NCBI GenBank assembly: GCA_027452025.1
Contig: DAIDHI010000042.1
Span: forward strand, 1-35,360
Length of the DNA: 35,360 nucleotides
Origin: Elusimicrobiota bacterium
GTDB lineage: Bacteria > Elusimicrobiota > Elusimicrobia > UBA1565 > UBA9628
Reading direction: 5' to 3'
The translations under genes were made by a program, and so were the position numbers. This document shows positions 8,328 to 15,312 of the stretch, piece after piece. The notes below the pieces were generated by a model. The model had not been told where the DNA came from and ran no database searches. It saw only the letters and a program-made list of their open reading frames with translations. How positions within the stretch are numbered: position 1 is the first letter of the stretch; each line of letters begins with the position of its first letter.

Positions 8328-8333
8328 TATAAT
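8328..8333 (+). promoter_or_regulatory. -10 box (TATAAT) before the RsbT-like genes
   Basis: A perfect TATAAT lies 37 nt upstream of the ATG at 8371. No -35 hexamer is at the usual distance (TTGACG at 8315-8320 is too close). A G-rich Shine-Dalgarno precedes the start. Confidence 0.45.
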
Positions 8334-8370
8334 CGCTCCACAAGCAGCAAGCGCGGAGGTAGGGGAAGTC

Positions 8371-8817
8371 ATGCTGGAAGAAAGGATCAAACTCGAAGGT
8401 GACGCGGATGTCGTGGCGGCTTGGCGTTCGGGACTGGCGCTCGGCCGCCGGCTGGGATTCGAGCCGTTCAAGCAGGCCTGCCTGTCGGGGGCCATACTCG
8501 AGCTGAGCCGCAACGTCGTCGAGACCGGCGGCGGCGGCTGCTGCGTGATCTCGCATGAGTCGGACCCGCGAAGCCTCCGCGCTCGCGTCGTGATCAAGGG
8601 GGCGGGTCAAGACCTGCTCAACAGCGCGAAGCAGAAGCTCAACGCCGACGTCAACATCGGTCCCTCCCTGCCCGCGGTCAAGCTGCGCCAGGTCGTGGAA
8701 AGCTGCGACCTGGGCCAAGAGGCGGATGGAGCGCGCGTGAGCCTGACCATCCACCAGGCGCGGGCCGCCGGCCGCGCGCCCTGGCGCGAGGCGGCCGGCA
8801 GCCGGGGCCGGCGGTGA
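8371..8817 (+). CDS. RsbT-like HATPase-fold protein with degenerate ATP lid
   Basis: This 148-residue protein resembles the serine kinase/anti-sigma ATPase family (RsbT/RsbW). DADVVAAWRSGLALGRRLGF is like the RsbT N-terminus, and the N-box helix reads GAILELSRNVVETG. The region that in RsbT holds DxGPGI and GLGLG reads VVIKGAGQDLLNSAKQKL and NIGPSLPAVKLRQV, so the glycine-rich lid and G1 Asp are not recognisable. It may bind a partner without being an efficient kinase. The start at 8371 follows GGAGGTAGGGG. Its stop overlaps the start of the next gene (GTGA), suggesting translational coupling. No RsbS/RsbR, PP2C phosphatase or sigma factor is visible nearby. Confidence 0.65.
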   Translation: MLEERIKLEGDADVVAAWRSGLALGRRLGFEPFKQACLSGAILELSRNVVETGGGGCCVISHESDPRSLRARVVIKGAGQDLLNSAKQKLNADVNIGPSLPAVKLRQVVESCDLGQEADGARVSLTIHQARAAGRAPWREAAGSRGRR

Positions 8818-9239
8818 GCCGGGGCGCCGGCCTGGAGGTCTTCGGGGCGCTGGACGTCTGCGAGGCCCAGCGCCGGGTGCGAAGGCTCGCCAGGACGGCG
8901 GGCCTCGGCGACGACGCCACCTTCCAGCTGCTCATCGCCGTCACCGAGCTCGCCAATCATCTCTTCGTCGCTTCCCGGCGCACGGGCGCGCTCGCCTTTC
9001 GCGTGCTTCGCCGCGGCGACAGGCGGGGCCTGGAGGTCCTGGCGCGGGTGGCGACGGGCGGGCAATGGGCCGTCGACCTTCCGCCCATCGAGCCTCTCGT
9101 CGACGAGTTCGACGCCGGCTTCGAGGGCTTCGGGCGCATCTACGTCCGCGCCCGGAAGTGGACGAGCGCCGCCGGAGCTTCGGCCGTCTTCGCGGCGAGG
9201 GCGCCGGGGCGGCCGGTCGCCGCGGCGGGCCGGGCTTAA
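8814..9239 (+). CDS. Second RsbT/RsbW-like ATPase-fold protein, divergent
   Basis: This 141-residue protein starts at GTG 8814, overlapping the previous stop by 4 nt. The N-terminal half (CEAQRRVRRLARTAGL, then QLLIAVTELANHLFV) matches the helical and N-box region of anti-sigma regulatory ATPases. The C-terminal half (about 75-141) has no clear G1 or G2 box and instead carries a segment with DLPPIEPLVDEFDAGFEGFG. Function is unknown; pairing with the previous gene suggests they act together, perhaps as a heterodimer or as scaffold proteins (inference). Its stop codon interlocks with that of the convergent gene at 9236 (TTAA). Family assignment is tentative. Confidence 0.6.
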   Translation: MSRGAGLEVFGALDVCEAQRRVRRLARTAGLGDDATFQLLIAVTELANHLFVASRRTGALAFRVLRRGDRRGLEVLARVATGGQWAVDLPPIEPLVDEFDAGFEGFGRIYVRARKWTSAAGASAVFAARAPGRPVAAAGRA

Positions 9240-9616
9240 GCCCGAGACGCCCGAAGCGTGCGGGCCGGGCCCAGATGCCGCCCGTTGACGCGCATGTCCA
9301 CGAGGTACTCCCCGGCGGCGGGAAGCCGCGCCTGCCGCAGGTTCATCACGAGATTGGCGCCCTTCTGCCCGGTCCCCAGGATGAAGGCGTAGCGCCAGGA
9401 CTGCAGGCGCCTGGCGTTGGCGTCGCGCAGCGAGATCTCCACCTCCTGGGGCCCGGCTTCGTCCGCCATGGCTTCCAGCGTGAGCACGGCGCAGAGGCTC
9501 GTCGCGGCGGGAAACCCGGACAGCTCGAGCTCCGAAAGGCCGCCGTTGGCCACGTCGAACGTCCCGTCGGGGCGCAGCCGCGCCGACTGGCAGAGGAGAA
9601 ACGAAGTGACCTTCAT
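9236..9616 (-). CDS. DUF6941-like protein
   Basis: This 126-residue protein on the minus strand starts at ATG 9616 (MKVTSFLLCQSARLRPDGTF). The opening, followed by DVANGG, resembles the DUF6941 family, which has a conserved MKVxxFLLxDxA start and a beta-rich body. No signal peptide or membrane segment is seen. The body reads as alternating strands with a closing stretch GEYLVDMRVNGR. Function is unknown in the family. An upstream in-frame ATG at 9634 overlaps the -10 box TATGAT, so 9616 is preferred. It converges on the RsbT-like gene, sharing the stop motif TTAA. Confidence 0.7.
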   Translation of the reverse strand: MKVTSFLLCQSARLRPDGTFDVANGGLSELELSGFPAATSLCAVLTLEAMADEAGPQEVEISLRDANARRLQSWRYAFILGTGQKGANLVMNLRQARLPAAGEYLVDMRVNGRHLGPARTLRASRA

Positions 9617-9629
9617 CGCGCCGCAATTT

Positions 9630-9635
9630 ATCATA
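9630..9635 (-). promoter_or_regulatory. -10 box for the DUF6941-like gene
   Basis: On the minus strand TATGAT lies 13 nt upstream of the ATG at 9616, which predicts a leader of about 6-7 nt and no Shine-Dalgarno. No -35 match is seen. Confidence 0.45.
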
Positions 9636-9671
9636 ATCGGCGCGAGCCCGTCACGGCGCGGTCCAGCGGCC

Positions 9672-10961
9672 TTAAGAGGGCCGCTCGCCGCCGCGCGAAA
9701 AGACGGCCGAGGCGAAGGAGACCAGGCCGCCCAGCGGGTCCGGCGCCTGGCCGTAGGACAGCAGGCGGCCGCAGCCGCCGCCCGCGCCGAGGTCCCGCAT
9801 CCAGCGCAGGCCAGTGTAGAGGGCGGAGAGGCCGCAGACCTTGCGCCAGCGGCCCGCGGCGGCGACGGAAAGATAGAAGGCGTCGGCGTCCAGGCGCAAG
9901 GCGAGGTCGAGCGAGCGGCGGTCCTCCTGCTCCACCTTGCGCTCGAGCTCGGGGCCGAGCGTCAGCGCGTCTCCGAAGCGCGGGCCGACGTGGGCGAGGT
10001 CAACGCCGGCCAGGACGAGAATGCGGCGCCCGCGGCCGAGGCGGGCCAGCTCCCGGCCGATCGCCGCGATCGCGCCCTCCACCGCGGGCGCGGCGGACGG
10101 CGCCGCGTCGCCGGTGAAGCGCTCGAAAGTCGACGTGAGGATCGGGACCCAGGGCGGAGTCCTCTCGCGCCAAAGATAGCGCAGCCACAAGGCCTGGAAT
10201 TCCAGCGAATGCTCCTGCCGGTGCGCCCACTCGTCGGCCAGCGGATCGTACCAAAGCCGGCCGGCGACGGCCTCGTAGAGCTGCGCATCCACTTTCATGG
10301 GCCCGAAAGGCGTCTCGTATTCCTTGCGGGTCAGCGTCCAGGGCGACGGCGGGGACATGTGGGCGACGCCCAGGGCCACGACGGCGTCGGGCGGCTCGCA
10401 CTCGGCCAGCGCCCCGTAGGACCAGGCATAGGCCGGCCCTCCGCGCTGGAAGTCGATGTGGGGGGCGATCGCTCCCACGGGAGGCGCCGCCGCCGGGGAC
10501 TTGGCCGAGGGCGCCTTCCCCGGCCCCTTGGCGTCGAGAAAAAAGCCGCCGAGCAGCGACGCCAGAGCCGTCCCATCGGCGGGAAACGAGCCCGCCAGCG
10601 CGGAGGGCCGCGCCGGGTTGCGCTTGAAGCGCTCGAGCGCGCGCCGTCGAAGCTCCGCCACCTCCTCGGTGTCCAACAGCCGCGCCGCGGCCAGCTGCCG
10701 CCCCACGCGGTCGACGGTCTCCTCGGACACGGGGACGCCGGCTTGCCGGGAAAGCTCCTCGGCGACGTCGACGCTGGAGCGCCGGCCGTCAAAAAGCGCG
10801 GCCACGGCCAGCGCCGCCGGGGCGAGCGCCAGCGCGGACTCCATGAGCCGCTCGCGATCGTAGACGACGAAGACCGGCCGGCCCTCGCGCTCGGCCGGCG
10901 CGATGTCGAGGTCGGCGCGCAGCGGCGGCCAGGGCAGGGCGTGGGCGGCGTCGGGGGCCAT
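9672..10961 (-). CDS. amrB: AmmeMemoRadiSam system protein B (Memo family)
   Basis: This 429-residue minus-strand protein has two parts. The N-terminus (about 1-110) is a small helical module rich in Ala, as often seen in bacterial members. The C-terminal Memo domain, related in fold to class III extradiol dioxygenases, has the His-containing motifs APHIDFQRGGPAYAWSY, ALGVAHMSPP, the EHSLEFQALWL stretch and LAGVDLAHVGPRFG. These are expected metal/ligand-binding positions. Family members occur with an AMMECR1 protein and a radical SAM enzyme of unknown reaction; neither partner is in the window. The start at ATG 10961 is preferred; a TTG six bases upstream is also in frame. A -10 box only 6 nt upstream suggests a leaderless mRNA. 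Confidence 0.85.
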   Translation of the reverse strand: MAPDAAHALPWPPLRADLDIAPAEREGRPVFVVYDRERLMESALALAPAALAVAALFDGRRSSVDVAEELSRQAGVPVSEETVDRVGRQLAAARLLDTEEVAELRRRALERFKRNPARPSALAGSFPADGTALASLLGGFFLDAKGPGKAPSAKSPAAAPPVGAIAPHIDFQRGGPAYAWSYGALAECEPPDAVVALGVAHMSPPSPWTLTRKEYETPFGPMKVDAQLYEAVAGRLWYDPLADEWAHRQEHSLEFQALWLRYLWRERTPPWVPILTSTFERFTGDAAPSAAPAVEGAIAAIGRELARLGRGRRILVLAGVDLAHVGPRFGDALTLGPELERKVEQEDRRSLDLALRLDADAFYLSVAAAGRWRKVCGLSALYTGLRWMRDLGAGGGCGRLLSYGQAPDPLGGLVSFASAVFSRGGERPS

Positions 10962-10967
10962 GCTCAA

Positions 10968-10996
10968 AATATGTCCTATTCGTCACCGGCGCGCAA
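10968..10996 (-). promoter_or_regulatory. Leaderless-type promoter for the Memo gene
   Basis: On the minus strand TTGCGC (10991-10996), 17-bp spacer, CATATT (10968-10973), then 6 nt (10967-10962) to the ATG at 10961. Transcription would start at or very near the start codon. Confidence 0.45.
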
Positions 10997-11020
10997 TAGC
11001 CGGGCGCGGCGGCGCGGGTC

Positions 11021-11026
11021 TATACT
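11021..11026 (+). promoter_or_regulatory. Leaderless-type -10 box for the AI-2E permease gene
   Basis: TATACT is followed by 6 nt and then the ATG at 11033, so the transcript should begin at the start codon. TAGCCG (10997-11002) is a possible weak -35 with an 18-bp spacer. Confidence 0.5.
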
Positions 11027-11032
11027 CGGTCC

Positions 11033-12079
11033 ATGGGCGCGCTGTCATGGATCGCCGCAGTCGCCGTGGGGGCCTCGTTCTATGCGGCCAGCGCCGTCTT
11101 CCTGCCGACGGCCGTGTCGCTGTTCGTGGCGCTGCTGCTCGAGCCGGCGGCGGCGGCCCTCGAGCGCCGGGGCGCGGGCCGCAAGGCGGCCTCGTTGTGC
11201 GCCGTGGCGCTGTTCTTGCTGCTGGTCTTCGCCGCGGCCTGGGGCTGCTACCGATCCTTCGCCGGCCTGGCGGCGCAGCTGCCGCAATACGCCCAGAAGC
11301 TGCGCTCGAGCCTGGATGCCGTGGAGCGGCGCGCCGAGCGGCTGCGCACGCAGACGCGCCAGGTGATTCCGCCCGAGACGCAGTCCGCGGGCGTTCCCAA
11401 GGTCCAGGTCGTGCCGGGCCAGGGCCAGTATGAGCGGCTGCTGCGCGCAAGTCTGGGCTCCGTGGCCGAGGCCGCCGGCTTGGCCGTCTTCGTGCCTTTC
11501 CTGTCGCTGTTCCTGCTCATGGAGAAGCCGGACCTCAAGCGCCGCTTCGACGCCGTGGCGGGGGCCTGGTGCGACACGGAGTATCTGGACCGCCACGTGC
11601 CGGCCATGGTCCGGGCGTATTTCGCGGGCAACCTTCTGCTCGGATTATGCCTGGCGGCGGCGCAGTGGGCGGTCTTCGCTGCGATGGGGCTGGACAACGC
11701 CTTCGGCGTGGGGCTCGTCAGCGGCCTGCTCAACGTCGTGCCGATCCTGGGGCTTCCCTTCGCGCTGGCCCTGCCGCTGGCGCAGGCGCTGCTGCAATTC
11801 AGCAGCCCCATGCCCTTCGTGGAGATCGCCGCGGCGGTGATCGGCTTTCACCTGATCTCGAGCAATTACGTCATCCCGCGCCTGATCGCGGCGCGCGTCA
11901 ACGTCAACGGCTTTTCGGCCACCTTCGCGATGCTGTTTTGGTGGTGGATGTGGGGGGCGGTGGGCTTTCTGATCGCGATCCCGCTCATGGCGCTCCTAAA
12001 GATCGCGCTGGAAAGCAATCCGAAGACGGCGCCGTGGGCGGCGCTGCTCTGCGAGCGCCCTCCGGAACGGCGCGGCTAG
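11033..12079 (+). CDS. AI-2E family transporter (PerM/TqsA-like permease)
   Basis: This 348-residue integral membrane protein of the AI-2E exporter/PerM family has two N-terminal helix pairs, a polar soluble insert (about 85-145, rich in Arg and Gln), and a C-terminal membrane block with the family signatures LLNVVPILGLPFALALPLAQ and ISSNYVIPRLIAARVNVNG. The family includes exporters of autoinducer-2 and Na+/H+-type antiporters, so the substrate cannot be assigned. Length is normal for the family. It shares a divergent spacer of 71 nt with the Memo gene. Its stop interlocks with that of the small convergent gene at 12076 (CTAG). Confidence 0.85.
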   Translation: MGALSWIAAVAVGASFYAASAVFLPTAVSLFVALLLEPAAAALERRGAGRKAASLCAVALFLLLVFAAAWGCYRSFAGLAAQLPQYAQKLRSSLDAVERRAERLRTQTRQVIPPETQSAGVPKVQVVPGQGQYERLLRASLGSVAEAAGLAVFVPFLSLFLLMEKPDLKRRFDAVAGAWCDTEYLDRHVPAMVRAYFAGNLLLGLCLAAAQWAVFAAMGLDNAFGVGLVSGLLNVVPILGLPFALALPLAQALLQFSSPMPFVEIAAAVIGFHLISSNYVIPRLIAARVNVNGFSATFAMLFWWWMWGAVGFLIAIPLMALLKIALESNPKTAPWAALLCERPPERRG

Positions 12080-12243
12080 GCGTTCTGGCAGCGGCCGCCG
12101 GCGCAGGCCGAGCGGCCGCAAGGCCCGACCTCGGGCGCGGAGGCGCCCTTTCCCTTCTTCGAGGCCGCTTTCGGCACGCGGTCGGAGACCTTCACGACCT
12201 TTCCCTTCTTCTCGTCGAATACGTAGGTTCCGGTATGGCTCAT
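12076..12243 (-). CDS. Small 55-aa protein with Cys-rich C-terminus
   Basis: On the minus strand an ATG at 12243 opens a 55-codon frame reading MSHTGTYVFDEKKGKVVKVS and later CGRSACAGGRC near the end. The N-terminal half is a charged strand-like segment and the middle is Lys/Ala/Gly-rich and probably flexible. Three cysteines in C-x5-C-x4-C could bind metal or form a disulfide. A perfect TATAAT lies 9 nt upstream of the ATG. It converges on the AI-2E gene with stops interlocked in CTAG. I do not recognise the family; the layout, start and promoter argue it is real. Confidence 0.6.
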   Translation of the reverse strand: MSHTGTYVFDEKKGKVVKVSDRVPKAASKKGKGASAPEVGPCGRSACAGGRCQNA

Positions 12244-12252
12244 AGCCTCCCA

Positions 12253-12258
12253 ATTATA
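12253..12258 (-). promoter_or_regulatory. -10 box (TATAAT) for the 55-aa protein
   Basis: A perfect minus-strand TATAAT with 9 nt (including GGGAGG, too close to act as a normal Shine-Dalgarno) before the ATG at 12243. It predicts a near-leaderless transcript. Confidence 0.5.
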
Positions 12259-12267
12259 GCAGAGCGC

Positions 12268-12297
12268 TTGGGAAATGCGCCGGCGATATGGTATTTT
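12268..12297 (+). promoter_or_regulatory. Sigma70-type promoter for the TPR-lipoprotein pair
   Basis: TTGGGA (12268-12273), 18-bp spacer, TATTTT (12292-12297). A strong AAGGAGGGG Shine-Dalgarno then precedes the ATG at 12325, so this message has a normal leader. Confidence 0.5.
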
Positions 12298-12324
12298 GAT
12301 GACGCACTTTAGAAGGAGGGGAAC

Positions 12325-12753
12325 ATGCGCGCAACTCTGATCTTCGTCTTGGCCTCCGCCGGCGTCCTCGCCGCGTCGGGCCGCGTCGCCGCCAAGCCCG
12401 CCGCCTCGCCCGTCGCCGCCGTGCCGAGCGCCAACGAGGAGCAGGCCATTCACGTCCTGGAGAGGGGCGTCAACGAGTATCCTGACAACGCCCAGCTCTG
12501 GATCAGCCTGGGCTTCGCCTATCGCAAGAGCGGAGACATCGACCACGCCGAGAACGCCTTCTTGCGGGCCGCGCGCCTCAATCCCCGGGACGCGGAGTCC
12601 AACTATATGCTCGGTCTGATCTACGAGAAGAAGCACCTCAAGCTCAAGGCCGAGGAGGCCTGGAAGGCCTGCCTCGCCGCCGCCGCCAGCGAGGGCATGA
12701 AGGACACGGCCAAGCAGCACCTGCACGTCTTGCAGACGACCAAGGCCAGATGA
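12325..12753 (+). CDS. Exported TPR-repeat protein
   Basis: This 142-residue protein has an N-terminal signal peptide (MRATLIFVLASAGVLAASG, then RVAAKP) and TPR-like repeats: residues about 42-75 (LERGVNEYPDNAQLWISLGF), 76-105 (IDHAENAFLRAARLNPRD) and 106-140 (KAEEAWKACLAAAAS). TPR repeats mediate protein contacts, here probably in the periplasm. The last four bases (ATGA) overlap the start of the next gene, so the two are translationally coupled and probably act together. Cytoplasmic location is unlikely given the signal peptide. The specific partner is unknown. Confidence 0.8.
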   Translation: MRATLIFVLASAGVLAASGRVAAKPAASPVAAVPSANEEQAIHVLERGVNEYPDNAQLWISLGFAYRKSGDIDHAENAFLRAARLNPRDAESNYMLGLIYEKKHLKLKAEEAWKACLAAAASEGMKDTAKQHLHVLQTTKAR

Positions 12754-13397
12754 CCCGCCGGACGCCGCGTCTTCTGCCTCTGGCCGCCCTCGCCTTCTTG
12801 GCGGGCTGCATCACGCCCGAGGTGGCCTACAATCCGCGCGCGAACTTCGCCGCGGTCAAGCGCGTGGCCGTGGTGACCTTCGCCGGCCCGCAGGGCGACG
12901 TCGCCGCCGATATGATGACGACGAGCCTGCTTGCGCGCGGCGCCGACGTCATCGAGCGCCAGCAGCTCAACCAGGTCCTGCAGGAGCAGCACCTGGCTTC
13001 TTCCGGCCTGCTCGACCCCGCCACGGTCAAGGAAGTGGGCAAGATCCTGGGCGTGGACGCGCTCTTCGTCGGCACCGTCGTGGAGAGCATGCCCGCGCAG
13101 AGCTACATGGTCCAGTCCGCCCCCGGCGCCATCATGGGTGGCGTCACGCCCGTGGGCAACGGCGACGTCTTCAGCGAAGGCCCCGTGCTCGGGGTGCCGG
13201 ATTCCCAGGTCGTGACGTCGGCGGCGACGGTGTCGCTGGTCTCGCGCATGGTCGACGTGCAGACCGGCTCGATCATGTGGTCGGCTTCGATGAGCTACGA
13301 TGGCTTCGACGTCGGCACGGCGATGCAGGCCGTCACCGACTCCTTCGCCCAGTCCCTGGTGCCGATCTGGCCGGAGCTCATCGCTCCCAAGTCCTAG
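12750..13397 (+). CDS. CsgG/LpoB-like lipoprotein
   Basis: This 215-residue lipoprotein has the signal ALAFLAGC, with lipobox Cys at residue 20. The mature part has the CsgG/GNA1162/LpoB-like core: KRVAVVTFAGPQGD, DMMTTSLLARGADVIERQQL, ILGVDALFVGTVVE and later SMVDVQTGSIMWSAS-like strands (residues about 165-185). In related families these proteins are outer-membrane secretion pores (CsgG) or activators of penicillin-binding proteins (LpoB). No curli genes are nearby. It overlaps the TPR gene by ATGA, a pairing that suggests an outer-membrane or envelope assembly function (inference). Confidence 0.8.
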   Translation: MTRRTPRLLPLAALAFLAGCITPEVAYNPRANFAAVKRVAVVTFAGPQGDVAADMMTTSLLARGADVIERQQLNQVLQEQHLASSGLLDPATVKEVGKILGVDALFVGTVVESMPAQSYMVQSAPGAIMGGVTPVGNGDVFSEGPVLGVPDSQVVTSAATVSLVSRMVDVQTGSIMWSASMSYDGFDVGTAMQAVTDSFAQSLVPIWPELIAPKS

Positions 13398-13452
13398 TGT
13401 AGGGCGTCTTAATTAACCTGACAATCGTCTCCGACGAGAGCCGCCCGTCCGC

Positions 13453-13481
13453 TTGACTTAAGTAGTTAGGTGCCTTATAAT
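13453..13481 (+). promoter_or_regulatory. Strong sigma70 promoter and palindrome for the MarR-efflux operon
   Basis: TTGACT (13453-13458), 17-bp spacer, perfect TATAAT (13476-13481); the ATG follows 14 nt later at 13496. The -35 overlaps a perfect 8-bp palindrome ACTTAAGT (13456-13463), and another, TTAATTAA, lies at 13409-13416. These are candidate MarR operators. The leader has little room for a Shine-Dalgarno. Confidence 0.7.
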
Positions 13482-13495
13482 ATGGAGACTAAGCT

Positions 13496-14005
13496 ATGGC
13501 CACGAGCTTCGTCCTCAAGAACCAGCCTGGCCGCGATCTGATCGCCAGCCTCAAGAAGCGCTACAAAGACGTCGACGTCAGCGCGCTGGAGACCTACAAG
13601 GCCGTCTTGTCGCTGGCCAGCCGCCTGCGCGAGTCCGCCGACGCCTTCCTCGGGCTCTACGGAGCGTCCCAAGGCAAGGCCTCGCTGCTCGTCCATCTGA
13701 GCGCGCAGGACTCGCTGACGCCTTCGGAGCTCTCGAATCGCTGCGGAGTGACCCGGGCGACCGTGACCGGGCTGCTCGACGGCCTCGAGCGCGAGGGACT
13801 GGTGCACCGGGGGCGTCCGGGCCGGGACCGCCGCTGCGTCGCCGTGCGGCTGACGGCCAAGGGCCGCCGGCTGGTCGACGAGTTCCTTCCGCCTCATTGC
13901 CGCCGCATCTCCGCCGTGCTCTCCTGCCTGAGCGAAGGCGAGCGAAAGACCGTCATCGCGCTCCTGGCCAAGGTCGCGGCCGCGGCCGAGGAGCCGTCCC
14001 GATGA
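13496..14005 (+). CDS. MarR-family transcriptional regulator
   Basis: This 169-residue winged-helix regulator has an N-terminal helical dimer segment (residues 1-70), then the DNA-binding region LTPSELSNRCGVTRATVTGL and the wing HRGRPGRDRRCVAVRLTAKG, followed by C-terminal dimer helices. MarR proteins commonly repress neighbouring efflux genes until a ligand binds. It is the first gene of an operon with TolC and HlyD proteins and overlaps the TolC start by ATGA. It likely autoregulates through the palindromes in its promoter (inference). Confidence 0.9.
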   Translation: MATSFVLKNQPGRDLIASLKKRYKDVDVSALETYKAVLSLASRLRESADAFLGLYGASQGKASLLVHLSAQDSLTPSELSNRCGVTRATVTGLLDGLEREGLVHRGRPGRDRRCVAVRLTAKGRRLVDEFLPPHCRRISAVLSCLSEGERKTVIALLAKVAAAAEEPSR

Positions 14006-15303
14006 TCGCGGCCGCCGCGGCCTTGCTCCTGGCCGCGGCTCCGGCGCGGGCGGCGTCGCTGACGCTCGAGCAGGCGGTGAGCCTCGCCATCGAGCGCAAC
14101 CTGGACACGCGGCTGGCCGAGGCCCAGGGCGAGCAGGCGCGCGCGCGGGTGCTCGAGGCCGCGGCCGCCCTCTTGCCCAACGTCCTGGCCACCGGCCAGC
14201 AGAGCCGCGTCTTCAAGCTCAATCTCGCCGCCGAGGGCCTGACCTCCGCGGCGTTTCCGAATTTCAATCCGCTCATCGGCCCCTTCAATGTCTTCGACGC
14301 CCGCGTGCAGCTGACGCAGGAAGTCCTCGACTTGGCCGCGCTCCACCGGGTCCGTTCGGCGCAGGACCGCGCCAAGGTGGCGGCCTACCAGGAGACGCTG
14401 GCGCGGGAGCAGGTCGCCGCGGCGGCGGCGCTCTCGTATTTGGACGACTTGCGCGCCGCGCGGGCCGTGCAGACCACGCAGGCCGACGTCGACCTGGCCG
14501 CCCGCCTGGAAAGCCTGGCCCGGGACCAGCACTCGGCGGGCTTGGCGACCGGCGTCGACGTGGCCCGGGCCCAGACGCGCCTGGCGCAGCAGCGCCTGAG
14601 GCTTTTGCAGGCGCAGGTCGCGGCCAAGGACTCGGACGTGCGGCTCAAGCGCGTCGCCGGACTGCCGTTGGGCGAGCCGGTGACGCTGCTCGATGAGCTC
14701 ACGGCCGGCACGACGGGCTTTCCCGACGTCCAGGCCGCGATCTCCGCGGCGATGAGCGAGCGCACGGAGCTCAAGATCGCGCAGACCCAGGAGGCGGCCG
14801 AGTCGTCGGCGTTGGCCGCCGCGCGGTGGCAGCGCATGCCGGACCTCGCCGTGGCCGGAGACTACGGCCTTTCCGGCAACCAGCCCGACAGCGGCGCGCG
14901 CGCGACCGGCAGCGTCGGAGCCCGCCTTTCGCTGCCCCTTTTCGCGGGCGGCCGCATCGCCGGCGAGGTTCGCGAGGCGCTGGCGCGCAGGACGCAGGCC
15001 GAGGAACGGCTTTCCGACATGCGCCAGCAGGTGGAGGAGGACGTGCGGCTGGCGCTGCAGCGCGCGCAAGCGGCGTTCGAGGAGGCCCAGACGGCGGCCC
15101 AGGCCGTCGGCCTGGCCGACCGCGAGCTGGGCTTGGCGCAGGGGCGCTTTACGGCGGGAGTCGCCGACAATATCGAGGTCGTGGCCGCGCAGGACGCCTT
15201 GGCCAGCGCCGAGCAGGATCAGACGGCGGCTCTCGTCGATTTCAACGCGGCGCGCGTCAACCTGGCGATGGCGCTGGGGCGCATGCTGGAGTTTAAATAT
15301 TAA
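14002..15303 (+). CDS. TolC-family outer-membrane efflux protein
   Basis: This 433-residue outer-membrane channel of the OEP/TolC family has a cleavable signal peptide (about 1-17, ending APARA). Two alternating coiled-coil/beta repeats follow: SLTLEQAVSLAIERNLDTRL near the N-terminus, and a second repeat around residues 220-430 with RTELKIAQTQEAAES and FTAGVADNIEVVAAQDALAS. It would carry substrates through the outer membrane with a periplasmic adaptor. ATG 14002 overlaps the MarR stop; an open frame extending upstream runs within marR and is not coding. It is followed 9 nt later by the HlyD adaptor. Confidence 0.9.
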   Translation: MIAAAAALLLAAAPARAASLTLEQAVSLAIERNLDTRLAEAQGEQARARVLEAAAALLPNVLATGQQSRVFKLNLAAEGLTSAAFPNFNPLIGPFNVFDARVQLTQEVLDLAALHRVRSAQDRAKVAAYQETLAREQVAAAAALSYLDDLRAARAVQTTQADVDLAARLESLARDQHSAGLATGVDVARAQTRLAQQRLRLLQAQVAAKDSDVRLKRVAGLPLGEPVTLLDELTAGTTGFPDVQAAISAAMSERTELKIAQTQEAAESSALAAARWQRMPDLAVAGDYGLSGNQPDSGARATGSVGARLSLPLFAGGRIAGEVREALARRTQAEERLSDMRQQVEEDVRLALQRAQAAFEEAQTAAQAVGLADRELGLAQGRFTAGVADNIEVVAAQDALASAEQDQTAALVDFNAARVNLAMALGRMLEFKY

Positions 15304-15312
15304 GAGGGATTC

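Noticed and set aside
13897-14001. Upstream extension of the TolC gene into marR
   Set aside because: The signal peptide begins at ATG 14002, which overlaps the marR stop in a normal ATGA coupling.
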